Source: Siccirubricoccus soli
GTDB lineage: Bacteria; Pseudomonadota; Alphaproteobacteria; Acetobacterales; Acetobacteraceae
Assembly (NCBI RefSeq): GCF_024178315.1
Contig: NZ_JAMZIK010000161.1
Coordinates: 1 to 33,594, forward strand
Direction of reading: 5' to 3'
DNA length: 33,594 nt
How positions within the stretch are numbered: position 1 is the stretch's first letter; the number at the start of each line of letters is the position of its first letter. Of this stretch, positions 22,119-30,742 are shown piece after piece. Made by a program: the position numbers and the translations under genes. Below the pieces are notes generated by a model that saw only the letters and a program-made list of their open reading frames with translations, ran no database searches and was not told the origin of the DNA.

Positions 22119-23486
22119 TCAGTCGATCCGGGCCGCGCGGTCGATGAACAGGGCGCCGCCCGTCACCACCCGTTCCCCCGGCTTCAGCCCATCCGTCACT
22201 TCCACCAGATCCCCGGCGCGGATGCCAGGCTGGATGCGGCGGAGGATGAAGCGGTTGCCGTCCAGCGCCACCCAGACGGAGGCCTCGGCGCCGCGATAGA
22301 TCACGGCGTTCACCGGCACGCCGACATTCCGCTCCCCGGCCCCGACCGCGATGCGGAAGGTGGCGAACATCTCCGGCTTCAGCAGGCGGTCGGGGTCCTG
22401 CACCTCCGCGCGGACGGTCAGGCGGCGGCTGGTGGGGTCCAGCGCGGCGCTCACCATGGTGATGCGGGCGGCGAAGGTCCGGCCCGGCAGGGCGCCGACC
22501 GTTACCTCCACCGGCTGGCCGGCGCGGACCATCGGCGCGTCCATCTCCCGCACCGCGGCCACCAGCCACATGGTGGAGAGGTCCGCAATCGTATAGACGG
22601 GGTCGCCCGCGCCGGTGGAGAGCCACTGGCCGGGGCCGACGCGGCGCTGCACCACCGTGCCGCCGATCGGCGCCGTCACCGGCACCAGCGCATCCACCCG
22701 GCGGGTCTCCTCAATCCTCGCCACCTGCTCGGCGCTGCGGCCCAGCACGCGGAGCTTGTCCCGGGCGGCGGCCAGGGTGGCGTCGGCGCTGCGCAGGTCG
22801 GCGGCGGCGGTCATCGCGGCGACGCGGGCCTGCTCCACATCCCGCTGGGAGGCGGCGCGGGCGCTGAACAGGCTCTGCTGCCGGGCTTCCTCGCGCCGCG
22901 CCTGATCCAGCGTGGCGCGCGCCTTGTTGGCCGCATCGGCGGCGGAGAGCAGGTCGTTCGCCGCGCCGGCGAGGTCGGTGGTCTCGATCTCGAACAGGGT
23001 GTCGCCGGCGGCGACCGTATCCCCCACCCGGGCCAGGGCCCGCATCACCCGGCCATTATAGGGCGAGTAGACCGGGGTGGAGCTTTCGTCATTATAGGCG
23101 ATGCGGCCTTCGGCCATCCGTTCGGCGCGGAAATCGTGCAGCTGCATCGGCTCGATGCGCAGCGCCCGCATCTCATGGTCGGAGAGGCGGAACTCGCCCT
23201 CGGACAGCGGCTCGGGCATCGAGGCGGCGGGGGAGGCGGGCAGCGGCACGTCCCGGCTCGTGGTGTAGTAGTACCAGCCCCCCCCGGCGGCGATGAGCAG
23301 CAGCGCGGTGAGGGCAAGCCGGCGACGCGGCGAGGCCTTCGGCGCCGGCACGGGTCGGGCCACACCCTCCGGCAGGGGGGCCGGGGCGATGGCGGCGGCA
23401 GCCGGAGCGGTCTCGGCCGCCAGCCGCTCCGGATAGGCCGCCCCGGGGATCGGGTCCGGAAGGGGCGGCTGGTTCAACATATTCAT
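22119..23486 (-). CDS. RND periplasmic adaptor (CzcB/CusB-type membrane fusion protein)
   Basis: 455 residues. A cytoplasmic N-terminus of about 54 residues, rich in Ala/Pro, is followed by one transmembrane helix (about 55-72, RRRLALTALLLIAAGGGWYYY). The lipoyl-like half VYSPYNGRVMRALARVGDTVAAGDTLFEIET then appears, followed by a long coiled-coil hairpin (NDLLSAADAANKARATLDQARREE...AAARDKLRVLG) and the second lipoyl half VTAPIGGTVVQRRVGPGQWL. Barrel and membrane-proximal domains end with VTDGLKPGERVVTGGALFID. It couples the inner-membrane pump to the outer-membrane channel. It is first in the operon. No Met- or His-rich metal site is evident at the N-terminus. ATGs at codons 1 and 3 are both possible starts. 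Confidence 0.9.
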   Translation of the reverse strand: MNMLNQPPLPDPIPGAAYPERLAAETAPAAAAIAPAPLPEGVARPVPAPKASPRRRLALTALLLIAAGGGWYYYTTSRDVPLPASPAASMPEPLSEGEFRLSDHEMRALRIEPMQLHDFRAERMAEGRIAYNDESSTPVYSPYNGRVMRALARVGDTVAAGDTLFEIETTDLAGAANDLLSAADAANKARATLDQARREEARQQSLFSARAASQRDVEQARVAAMTAAADLRSADATLAAARDKLRVLGRSAEQVARIEETRRVDALVPVTAPIGGTVVQRRVGPGQWLSTGAGDPVYTIADLSTMWLVAAVREMDAPMVRAGQPVEVTVGALPGRTFAARITMVSAALDPTSRRLTVRAEVQDPDRLLKPEMFATFRIAVGAGERNVGVPVNAVIYRGAEASVWVALDGNRFILRRIQPGIRAGDLVEVTDGLKPGERVVTGGALFIDRAARID

Positions 23487-24176
23487 TCTGCTTTAAGACC
23501 CACCACGCCGCACGCTTCCTGGCTGCCGCGGCGGTAGATGCGGCGGCAGGTCCGCCGGATCGGCACAGGCGGATGCTGGAGAATGCGGCCCGGCGGCTTA
23601 CACGAAGATTGGCCGAAACCTTAAAACCCGGGAAGCCAAAATATTTTCGCCGTCGCACGGCATGGGATGGTTGCGGGCAGGGCTCCCGCACCGGACTTGG
23701 CCGAGGCGCAGGGCATGGCCCCTTCGGCCCGCGCAATGCCGGCGTTGCAACTATCCGGGCATCCTCGGTCCGACGGCCTCGCCGGATGACGGGGAGATGC
23801 GGCAGGGCACGATGCCAGGCCGGTTGCGCCGGGCCATGTCCCTGCCCCTCAACTGCGCGGCACGGCCCGCGGGCCGCCTTCGCCGCCTCGGCCGGAGACC
23901 GATGCCGCTGGTGTCGGGCCACCTTCACGTCCTGCCCATGCGTCAGCCGGGCTTCGGCGGTTGAGGCGGACAGGCAGGCAGCCGGAACAAGAGCGGGTGG
24001 CCTGACCGGACCGCCGCGGAACCTCGGCGGCGGGGCACACCGGCCCCCGGCTGCGCGCTGCAGGACCGGCCCCGTGGGCCCATGCCCTGCCATGCGCTGG
24101 CCCTGGCCCTGGCCCTGGCGCGGGGTCCACGCGCCTCAGGCCAGGGAAGCCACCGCCGCCTGGCGGCGGCTGCCCT
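23487..24176. other. 690 bp region without a recognised gene, upstream of the efflux operon
   Basis: Open frames in this stretch are Arg/Pro/Gly-rich and unlike the neighbours, so I call no gene. An AT-rich patch at about 23604-23650 includes the palindrome AAAATATTTT (23638-23647) and ACCTTAAAACC. It lies some 120-160 bases before the adaptor start and is the best candidate for the efflux promoter or operator. Other structures are a 14 bp palindrome CGGCCCGCGGGCCG (23863-23876), a run of almost four CTGGCC units (24097-24120), and a CCGCCG/CGGCGG hairpin (24153-24169) just past the stop of the ThDP enzyme gene. Confidence 0.5.
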
Positions 24177-25715
24177 TCAGATCAGCAGCTCGATCAGGAA
24201 GGGGCCGGGGCGGGCGAAGCTCTGCGCCATCAGGTCGCCCAGCCCTTCCAGCGTGCTGGCCTGGGCGGCCTCCACGCCCATGCTGTTGGCAAGCTGCACC
24301 CAGCCGATATCCGGGTTGCCGAGGTCCAGCATGTCCATCGCCGTCCGCCCGGGATTGGCGCCGACATTGCGGTACTCGCCGATCAGGATCTGGTACTTGC
24401 GGTTGGAGAGCAGCACGGTGGTCACCGGCAGCTTCTCCCGCGCCTGGGTCCAGAGCGCCTGGGGCGTGTACATGGCGCTGCCATCCGCCTGCAGGGCGAT
24501 CACCCGCCGGCCCGGCGCGCCGATGGCCGCACCCACCGCGACGGGCGGGCCATAGCCGATGGCGCCGCCGCAATTCTGCAGCCAGTCATGCGCCGGGGCG
24601 GCGAAGGTGTGGGGGAAGAAGCCGCGGCCATAGGTGACGGATTCGTCCACGATGACGCTGCCTTCCGGCATCAGCGCCGCCACCGCCTGGGCCAGCCCCT
24701 CCGGGCTCAGCGCGCCGCGCGGCGCCTCCGGCCGGGGACCGGGGTCCGGCATGGCGGCGGCGGGGGCGGAGAGCTCCTCGGCCAGGGCGCGCAGGGCGGA
24801 TTCGGCATCCTGCTCCAGCCGGGTTAGCACGTGCAGCTGGCAACCCGGCGCCCAGAAGGTGCTCGGCCGGCCGGGATAGCCGAAGAAGCCGATCGGCTCC
24901 TTGGCGTTCACCAGGATGATGTGCTCGTAGGATTCGAGCGCCTTCACCGCCAGCTCGTTCACATAGGGAACACGGTCCAGCATCAGCCGGCCGCGGCCGC
25001 GCTGGATGCGGGCGTTGGAGCCCTCGGCCAGCAGCTTCGCGCCGGTGGCGGCGGCGATTCGCTGCGCCTCCTTCTGTGCCCCCTCGCGCAGGGCCAGGCC
25101 GCCGAGCAGCAGCAGGGTGTTCTTCTTCTCCCGCAGCACGCGCGCCGCGTTGCGCACCGCATGCGGATCCGCCTGCGGCACGGCGGGCACGGGCAGGGCC
25201 TTGGCCGGCACGCCGCCCTCGTTCCATGAGCTGTCGGAGGGCAGGATCAGCGTCGCCACCTGGCCGGGCGAGGTCCGCGCCGCCTGCACCGCCACGGCGG
25301 CATCGGCGCCGACATCCTCGGCCTTGGTCGCGGTGCGGACGAAGGCGGAGGCACCGCGGGCCCAGCCCTCGGTATCCGCGGTCAGCGGCGCGTCGAAGGG
25401 TCGGTGATAGACGGCCTGGTCGCCGACGATGTTGACGATGCCGGAGCGCGCCCGCCGCGCATCGTGCAGCCCGGCCAGGCCGTTGGCGAGGCCGGGGCCG
25501 CAATGCAGCAGGGTGGCGGCCGGCTTCTCCGCCATGCGCCAGTAGCCGTCGGCGGCGCCGGTGACGATGTTCTCCTGCAGCCCGAGCACGCATTTCATGC
25601 CCGGGATGCGGTCCAGCGCGGCGACGAAATGCATCTCGCTGGTGCCGGGGTTGGTGAAGCAGACATCGACGCCGCTCCCCAACAGGGTGTGCACCAGGCT
25701 TTCGGCTCCGTTCAC
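24177..25715 (-). CDS. Acetolactate synthase large-subunit-like ThDP enzyme
   Basis: 512 residues with the three-domain layout of ThDP-dependent decarboxylases. The N-terminal Pyr domain has Glu48 in GLQENIVTGAADGYWRM, which activates the cofactor. The middle domain lies near 190-330. The C-terminal PP domain has the metal/diphosphate motif ADGS (410-413) followed by the Asn of SNRKY near 438, in the layout ALQADGSAMYTPQALWTQAREKLPV. It is shorter than catabolic or anabolic AHAS (about 550-600) and no small-subunit gene follows, so it is probably not IlvB of branched-chain amino acid synthesis. Benzoylformate decarboxylase-like or other 2-oxo acid chemistry is possible. Translation starts at GTG 25715 after GGGAAGGA. 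The gene is divergent from a small membrane protein. Confidence 0.82.
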   Translation of the reverse strand: MNGAESLVHTLLGSGVDVCFTNPGTSEMHFVAALDRIPGMKCVLGLQENIVTGAADGYWRMAEKPAATLLHCGPGLANGLAGLHDARRARSGIVNIVGDQAVYHRPFDAPLTADTEGWARGASAFVRTATKAEDVGADAAVAVQAARTSPGQVATLILPSDSSWNEGGVPAKALPVPAVPQADPHAVRNAARVLREKKNTLLLLGGLALREGAQKEAQRIAAATGAKLLAEGSNARIQRGRGRLMLDRVPYVNELAVKALESYEHIILVNAKEPIGFFGYPGRPSTFWAPGCQLHVLTRLEQDAESALRALAEELSAPAAAMPDPGPRPEAPRGALSPEGLAQAVAALMPEGSVIVDESVTYGRGFFPHTFAAPAHDWLQNCGGAIGYGPPVAVGAAIGAPGRRVIALQADGSAMYTPQALWTQAREKLPVTTVLLSNRKYQILIGEYRNVGANPGRTAMDMLDLGNPDIGWVQLANSMGVEAAQASTLEGLGDLMAQSFARPGPFLIELLI

Positions 25716-25825
25716 GGCGTCATCCTTCCCTTCCGGACATGGCGCCGCAAGGTGCGCGAGGCGGGACGCCGCCGCAAGGGCACGGGGCTTCTACCCGGGT
25801 GCCGCCCTGGTCTAGGCTGGCCGCC

Positions 25826-26275
25826 ATGACCAGGACCATCCTGTACGGCTTCGTCGCCGGCTTCCTCGCGGTGCTGGTATTCCACCAGGGCACCGCCTTC
25901 CTGCTGCACCATGTCGGCAACGGCCTCGGCCCCTCGGTGGCGCTGTTCGGCCGGGTCCCGGCCCCCTTCAACATGGCGGCGGTGCCGCCCCTCGGGGTGC
26001 CGCAGGTGCTCTCCCTCGCCTTCTGGGGCGGGGTCTGGGGCATCCTGCTGGCGCTGCTGCTGCGGTGGCTGCGGGTGCCGGCGCTGCTGTTCGGACTGGT
26101 CTTCGGGGCGGTGGCGGCGACGCTGGTGGCCTTCACCCTGGTGGCCCAGATGAAGGGGTTGCCGCTCTGGGCCGGCGGCAACCGGCAGGTCTGGGCACGG
26201 GCGCTGCTGTATAACGGCGCCTGGGGCTGGGGCACGGCACTGCTGCTGCTGCGGCCGCTCGGCTTGCGGGCCTGA
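25826..26275 (+). CDS. Small integral membrane protein, unknown function
   Basis: 149 residues. Four hydrophobic helices are visible at about 5-31, 64-84, 88-112 and 126-145, with short polar loops. A conserved-looking HQGTAFLLHH segment follows the first helix, and APFNMAAVPPLGVPQVLSLAFWGG precedes the second. I do not recognise a family with a known role. It is divergent from the ThDP enzyme gene, with 110 bases between the starts. The ATG at 25826 begins the protein directly before the first helix; an upstream extension of the frame is Arg/Pro-rich and unlikely. Confidence 0.75.
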   Translation: MTRTILYGFVAGFLAVLVFHQGTAFLLHHVGNGLGPSVALFGRVPAPFNMAAVPPLGVPQVLSLAFWGGVWGILLALLLRWLRVPALLFGLVFGAVAATLVAFTLVAQMKGLPLWAGGNRQVWARALLYNGAWGWGTALLLLRPLGLRA

Positions 26276-26507
26276 GGGCGCGCGGAGCCATCCCGTCCGG
26301 GCAGACAAGGCGGATCCCGGCGAGGCACGCCCGGCCGGCGCCCGCATCCACAGCATCACCGCCACCGCCGGCCTCTCGGCAAGCAGACGTGCCCAGGCGC
26401 GGAATATTGTTGGGAAGCATTGCAGACAAAACGATGCTCGCGCACCGGTTGAATCCCCATCACTGGATTCCCTATTCCCCTCCGGCATCAGGTGGAGGTT
26501 CCCGATC
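26276..26507. promoter_or_regulatory. Leader of the beta-helix protein gene
   Basis: The last 110 bases are AT-richer than the region. They include TTGTTG, 17 bases, then AACGAT (a weak promoter-like pair near 26407-26435) and an inverted repeat GAATCC-N8-GGATTC (26451-26470). GGTGGAGG precedes the ATG at 26508. The promoter assignment is tentative. Confidence 0.35.
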
Positions 26508-27776
26508 ATGTATCTCGCCCGGGCGATACTATCTGGCCTGATTGCCCTTCTGGCCGTGCTGCCGGGACGGGGCGCCACTGCGGATATGGTCATCCGCTGC
26601 GAAGGCGATGTGACGGAGGCGTTGCAGGCCGCGGTCGGCGCCGGTACGGCACAGTCCCGGCCGATCATCCTCGAGGCGCCAACCGAGGGCGCCCGCTGCG
26701 GCCTGCGGCGGGGACTGACCATCCCGCCCGGCATGCAGTTCCTTGGCCGGAATCAGCCGGTCCTGGCGCTGACCGCAAGCGGCCGGGCCTTCACCGGCAA
26801 TGCCCAGTCGGGCGGCTTCCGCATCGCCGATCTGACGGTGGATGCCAGCGCCGCCTCGGACGACAGGATGATCTACCTGCGCGGTACCCCTTCCGGCCGC
26901 ATCGAGAACATGCGGCTGATCCGTCCGGGCGGCGGCATCATCCTGACCGGGGGGACGCATGACGTGGCCATCGCCAGGCTCACGGTCATCGAGAGCCGGC
27001 ATCACGCCGTCGCCATCACCGACAGCTACAACAATTCCATCGACGATGCCGATCTCGAGGGGCAGCGGGGCTTCGGGGTCGTCCTGGACGGCACCTCCCA
27101 CCACAACCGGCTCAACGGCCTCCGCACCTCGCACAGCGGGTTGGAACTGGTGGGGATGACGTCGCAGACCTCCTACAATGTCCTGACCAACAGCACGGCT
27201 TCCCGCACCGGCGATAATTGCTTCTCCATTACTGGCAGCCACAACCGGCTGGCCAACCTGTCCGGCAGCTACTGCGTGGGCGCCGGCATCACCTTCTACG
27301 GGTCCTACAACACGCTGGAAAACGGGCGGTTCGTCGGCAATGGCCAGCAGCACTGGGTCCGGCCAGCCTGGAGCGCCGGGGTGCTGTTCGCCCAAGGCTT
27401 CGGCGGCGTGGCGCAGCACAATACCGTCCGGAACGTTGTGGTGGATGACGACCAGCCGCAGCCGACCCAGCAGGTCGGGGTGATGGCCCTCGGCGCCTAC
27501 GAACCCTGGGCGCCACGCCACGAGATCCGGGCGAATTTCTACCGCTATGTCGGCCTGCGCCTGTACCGCGCCACCAGCGCCGGCATCACCGGCCCGACGC
27601 CGCCCTCGGGCGATGGGCCGGTTTCGGATGGCGGGGTGACCTGGGTCTTCGTGAACAGCTTCGACCGGACGACCCTGCCGGACAACAACCGCGCCGAGCA
27701 TGTGGAAGTCCTCCGGGCGGGCCGCGCGCCGCGCGAGGACCGGAGCGGCGCGCCCAACAACCAGGGCACGCGCTGA
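26508..27776 (+). CDS. Secreted right-handed parallel beta-helix protein
   Basis: 422 residues. A signal peptide at about 1-25 (MYLARAILSGLIALLAVLPGRGATA) directs export. The body has repeated short strands ending in Asn or Gly: NSIDDADLEG, HNRLNGLRTSHSG, YNVLTNSTASRTG, HNRLANLSGSYC, YNTLENGRFVGNG and HNTVRNVVVDDD. This is the pattern of pectate-lyase-like and NosD/PbH1 beta-helix folds. Such proteins often bind or cut polysaccharide. I see no certain catalytic triad, so the substrate and any enzyme activity are unknown. A strong GGAGG site and an AT-richer leader precede it. Nearby glycosyltransferases hint at a role with surface polysaccharide, but there is no direct link. Confidence 0.8.
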   Translation: MYLARAILSGLIALLAVLPGRGATADMVIRCEGDVTEALQAAVGAGTAQSRPIILEAPTEGARCGLRRGLTIPPGMQFLGRNQPVLALTASGRAFTGNAQSGGFRIADLTVDASAASDDRMIYLRGTPSGRIENMRLIRPGGGIILTGGTHDVAIARLTVIESRHHAVAITDSYNNSIDDADLEGQRGFGVVLDGTSHHNRLNGLRTSHSGLELVGMTSQTSYNVLTNSTASRTGDNCFSITGSHNRLANLSGSYCVGAGITFYGSYNTLENGRFVGNGQQHWVRPAWSAGVLFAQGFGGVAQHNTVRNVVVDDDQPQPTQQVGVMALGAYEPWAPRHEIRANFYRYVGLRLYRATSAGITGPTPPSGDGPVSDGGVTWVFVNSFDRTTLPDNNRAEHVEVLRAGRAPREDRSGAPNNQGTR

Positions 27777-27983
27777 AGCGGGAGCCGGTCGCAGGACGCG
27801 AAGGCGGTGGCCGCGGCGGGATGGCAGGCTGCCTGGCCGCGCCGGATCGCCTCGGGGGGCCTGCCACCTGTGCCTGGTCGGGATCCGGCGCGTTCTGCCG
27901 GTGGAGATCCCGGAAACACTTGCGCTGCCGGAGCAACGTGGCACCTTCGGCGCCAGGGAGACCGGGCGGGGAACATCCAGGCC

Positions 27984-29021
27984 ATGACCGTGCAACGCTT
28001 CACCGTCTCGCGCCGCGCGGCGCTTGGCCTGCTTGGCGCCGGGGCACCGCTGCTGCTGGCCGCCCCCGGCCCCGTCCGCGCCCAGCGTCGACTCGACCGC
28101 GTCTCCTTCGTCACCAATTGGCGCGCCCAGGCGGAGCATGGCGGCTACTACCAGGCCCAGGCCGCCGGCCTGTACCGGGAGGCGGGGCTGGAGGTGGAGC
28201 TGCGGCCCGGCGGGCCGCAGGTCAATCCGGCACAGCTCCTCCTCGGCGGGCGGGTGGACATGGCCATGGGCAATGGCCTCGTCGCGTTGCATTTCGTGAA
28301 GGAGAACATCCCCTTCCTCTGCATCGCCGCCATCTTCCAGAAGGACATGTCGGTGCTGATCGCGCACCCCGGCACCGGACTCACCGGCTTCGAGGCGCTG
28401 CGCGGCCGCACCATCCTGCTCGGCGCCGAAACACGGGTGACCTGGTGGCCCTTCCTGGCGAAGAAATACGGGCTGCGGGAGGAGCAGATCCGCCCCTACA
28501 CCTTCAACCTGCAGCCCTTCCTGGCGGACCGGATGCTGGTGCAGCAGGGCTATCTGGGCAGCGAGCCCTTCTCGCTCCGCCAGGCGGGCATCGTGCCGGA
28601 CACGCTGCTGGTCCATGATGCCGGCTTCGAGAATTACGGCACCACCATCAATATCGGCGTGAAGACCCTGGCCGAGAAGCGCGAGGTCATCCAGCGCTTC
28701 GTCGATGCCAGCCTGGCCGGCTGGGACCAGTACCTGAAGGGCCCGGCCGGCGGCTTCGACACGGCGCCGGCCAATGCGCTGATCAAGGCGGCGAACCCCG
28801 AGATGTCGGATGAGCTGATCGCCTTCGGCACGCGGATGATGAACGAGGCCGGCATCGTCCGCTCCGGCGATGCCACGACGCTCGGCATCGGCGCAATGAC
28901 CGAGGCGCGCTGGCAGCGCTTCCACGCCGCGGTGGTGGAGGTGGGGGTGCTGCCGCGGGAGCTGGACTGGCGGAAGGCCTTCGACCTTTCCCTGGTGAAC
29001 AAAGGCGTCGGCCGGGCCTGA
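27984..29021 (+). CDS. NMT1/THI5-like ABC transporter substrate-binding protein, Tat-exported
   Basis: 345 residues. The N-terminus has a twin-arginine signal (SRRAALGLLGAGAPLLLAAPGPVRAQ), with cleavage expected after about residue 34. The mature protein opens with VSFVTNWRAQAEHGGYYQAQAAGLYREAGLEVELRPGG, the pattern of NMT1/THI5 and SsuA/TauA-like periplasmic binding proteins. These bind pyrimidine precursors, sulfonates, nitrate or aromatic acids and deliver them to an ABC permease. No permease or ATPase gene adjoins it, so its partner lies elsewhere. The start at 27984 was chosen because the Tat motif follows at once. The ribosome binding site is weak, and a 207-base gap without recognised signals precedes it. 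Confidence 0.85.
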   Translation: MTVQRFTVSRRAALGLLGAGAPLLLAAPGPVRAQRRLDRVSFVTNWRAQAEHGGYYQAQAAGLYREAGLEVELRPGGPQVNPAQLLLGGRVDMAMGNGLVALHFVKENIPFLCIAAIFQKDMSVLIAHPGTGLTGFEALRGRTILLGAETRVTWWPFLAKKYGLREEQIRPYTFNLQPFLADRMLVQQGYLGSEPFSLRQAGIVPDTLLVHDAGFENYGTTINIGVKTLAEKREVIQRFVDASLAGWDQYLKGPAGGFDTAPANALIKAANPEMSDELIAFGTRMMNEAGIVRSGDATTLGIGAMTEARWQRFHAAVVEVGVLPRELDWRKAFDLSLVNKGVGRA

Positions 29022-29152
29022 GAGTCGTTCCACTGCGATACGCCTTGCGGCGCAGCGCCAGGGCATCGCGGCGTTGCCCGCCCGCCGGGCTTCCGGCAGA
29101 AGGTGGCGCCCGGCCACCGCGCGGCCGGCGAAAGCAGGGGCGCCCCTTCGGC

Positions 29153-30397
29153 ATGCGGACACTCTTCGTCCACCAGAATTTTCCGGCCCAGTACCGGCAT
29201 GTCGCCCCCGCCCTGGCGGCCCGCAAGGGGCATCAGGTGGTGGCGCTGGGGGAGAATGCCGGGGAGGCGCTGCCGGGCGTGCAGCATGTGCGCTACAAGG
29301 CGCCGCCGACCGGGGCGGAGAAGACCCACCGCTATCTCCGCCGGCTGGAGAATGCCACCTATCGCGGCCAGCAGGTAGCCCGCGCCGCCATGGCGCTGCG
29401 CGACCGCGGCTTCACCCCGGACCTGGTCTGCTGCCACCCGGGCTGGGGGGAGGGCCTCTTTCTCCGTGACGTCTGGCCCGATGCCAGGCTGCTCTACTAT
29501 TACGAATTCTACTATACCTCGCGCGGCGCCGATGTCGGCTTCGACCCGCCGGGGCGGGAGGTCTCGATCGACGATGCCTGCCGCGTCCGCCTGCTGAACG
29601 CCAACCACCTGCTCTCCCTCCAGGTCTCCGACTGGGGCCATACCGCCACGCAATGGCAGGCCAGCCGCTTCCCGGACTGGGCGCGGCGCAAGCTCTCCGT
29701 GGTGCATGAGGGGATCGACACGGCGGCGATCCGCCGCCTGGCGGAGCCGAGCTTCACCCTGGCCGATGGCCGCCTGCTGCGCCCGGGCGACGAGGTGGTG
29801 ACCTTCATCGGCCGCGGCCTCGAGCCCTATCGGGGCTTCCACAGCTTCATGCGCGCCCTGCCGGAGATCCAGGCCCAGCGCCCCGACGCCCAGGTGGTGA
29901 TGGTCGGTGGGGATGAGCCGCATTACGGCGGCAAGCCGCGGCAGGGCGGCACCTGGCGGGAGGTGATGCTGCAGGAGCTGGAGGGGAAGCTCGACCTCTC
30001 CCGCATCCATTTCCCGGGCAAGGTGCCGCATGCGGCGCTGCAGGCGCTGCTCAGCCTCTCCGCCGCGCATGTCTACCTGACCTACCCCTTCGTCCTGTCC
30101 TGGTCGATGCTCGAGTCGATGGCCTGCGAATGCCTCGTCATCGGCTCCCGCACCCCGCCGGTGGAGGAGGTGATCCGGCATGGGGAGAACGGGCTGCTGG
30201 TGGATTTCTTCCGGCCGGAGGAGATCGCCGGCGCGGTGGTGCAGGCGCTGCGGGACCCGGCGGCGATGGCGCCGCTGCGCCGGGCAGCGCGGGAGACCAT
30301 CCTGGCGCATTATGATTTGCGAAAGGTTTGCCTGCCACAGATGCTGACGCTGATTGACCGGGTCGCGGCGGGGAGCCTGAGCCCCCTCGAGATCTGA
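29153..30397 (+). CDS. Glycosyltransferase, GT4 family
   Basis: 414 residues, GT-B fold. The start MRTLFVHQNFPAQYRHVAPALAARKGHQVVALGE is a well-known opening of GT4 enzymes that act on surface or lipid-linked sugars. An N-terminal acceptor domain runs to about 205. The donor domain follows, with FIGRGLEPYRGFHSFMRALPEIQ, VVMVGGDEPHYGG, and the C-terminal SWSMLESMACECLVIGSRTPPVEEVIRHGENGLL, in which the acidic residues bind the nucleotide sugar. The enzyme is retaining by family. Donor and acceptor are not known. The upstream signal is a GGGGCGCCCC palindrome about 6 bases before the ATG and not a classical Shine-Dalgarno site, so translation may be weak or controlled. Confidence 0.87.
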   Translation: MRTLFVHQNFPAQYRHVAPALAARKGHQVVALGENAGEALPGVQHVRYKAPPTGAEKTHRYLRRLENATYRGQQVARAAMALRDRGFTPDLVCCHPGWGEGLFLRDVWPDARLLYYYEFYYTSRGADVGFDPPGREVSIDDACRVRLLNANHLLSLQVSDWGHTATQWQASRFPDWARRKLSVVHEGIDTAAIRRLAEPSFTLADGRLLRPGDEVVTFIGRGLEPYRGFHSFMRALPEIQAQRPDAQVVMVGGDEPHYGGKPRQGGTWREVMLQELEGKLDLSRIHFPGKVPHAALQALLSLSAAHVYLTYPFVLSWSMLESMACECLVIGSRTPPVEEVIRHGENGLLVDFFRPEEIAGAVVQALRDPAAMAPLRRAARETILAHYDLRKVCLPQMLTLIDRVAAGSLSPLEI

Positions 30398-30742
30398 GCG
30401 GGTGGCGGGAGCGATGTCTCCCAAAGCGGAACGTTACATAATATTACGATAACAAACTTTTGAGGCTCGCGATGTTAGGATTTGTGAAGCCCCAACCCGG
30501 TGTTGCGGTGCACATTGCCGTTGCATCGCACACCAAAAGTTTGCACCCCAGGTTGGGCGCCGGCTCCGGTGCGGGCACCAAAGACGCTGGCGGACCCCGC
30601 CGGGCGGGACGCATCCGGGGAGGGCGCGTCCAATAACCGCAGCCGAACGGCGCGGGCAGGACAAACGGTAGGACGTAAGCGGAAGGCTGCCACGCAGACC
30701 GGCTGTATGGCGGCACGTGAGCACATGCAGCGAGAGGGCGGC
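30398..30742. promoter_or_regulatory. AT-rich, repeat-filled leader of the orphan regulator gene
   Basis: 345 bases without a recognised gene. A strongly AT-rich segment (about 30431-30470) contains CGTTACATAATATTACGATAAC. A perfect 10 bp inverted repeat CAAACTTTTG (30453-30462)/CAAAAGTTTG (30534-30543) encloses 71 bases. Inside it are two direct repeats GTTGCNNNGCAC, 18 bases apart (30502-30513 and 30520-30531), and CCCAACC, which pairs with GGTTGGG just outside. The pattern suggests a promoter with stacked regulator sites, or a structured transcript. Confidence 0.5.

Noticed and set aside
18919-22299. A plus-strand open frame of more than 1100 codons opposite the RND pump
   Set aside because: It is the antisense shadow of an intact 1048-residue pump gene, with His/Asp/Glu/Arg-rich sequence and no recognisable fold.
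23573-24637. A plus-strand frame of about 354 codons in the gap before the ThDP enzyme
   Set aside because: Cys/Arg/Pro/Trp-rich composition, no domain, no ribosome binding site, and its second half overlaps the enzyme gene on the other strand.
26529-29162. A minus-strand frame of about 877 codons across the beta-helix and binding-protein genes
   Set aside because: It crosses two genes with signal peptides and clear folds on the plus strand and a non-coding gap; it has no domain.
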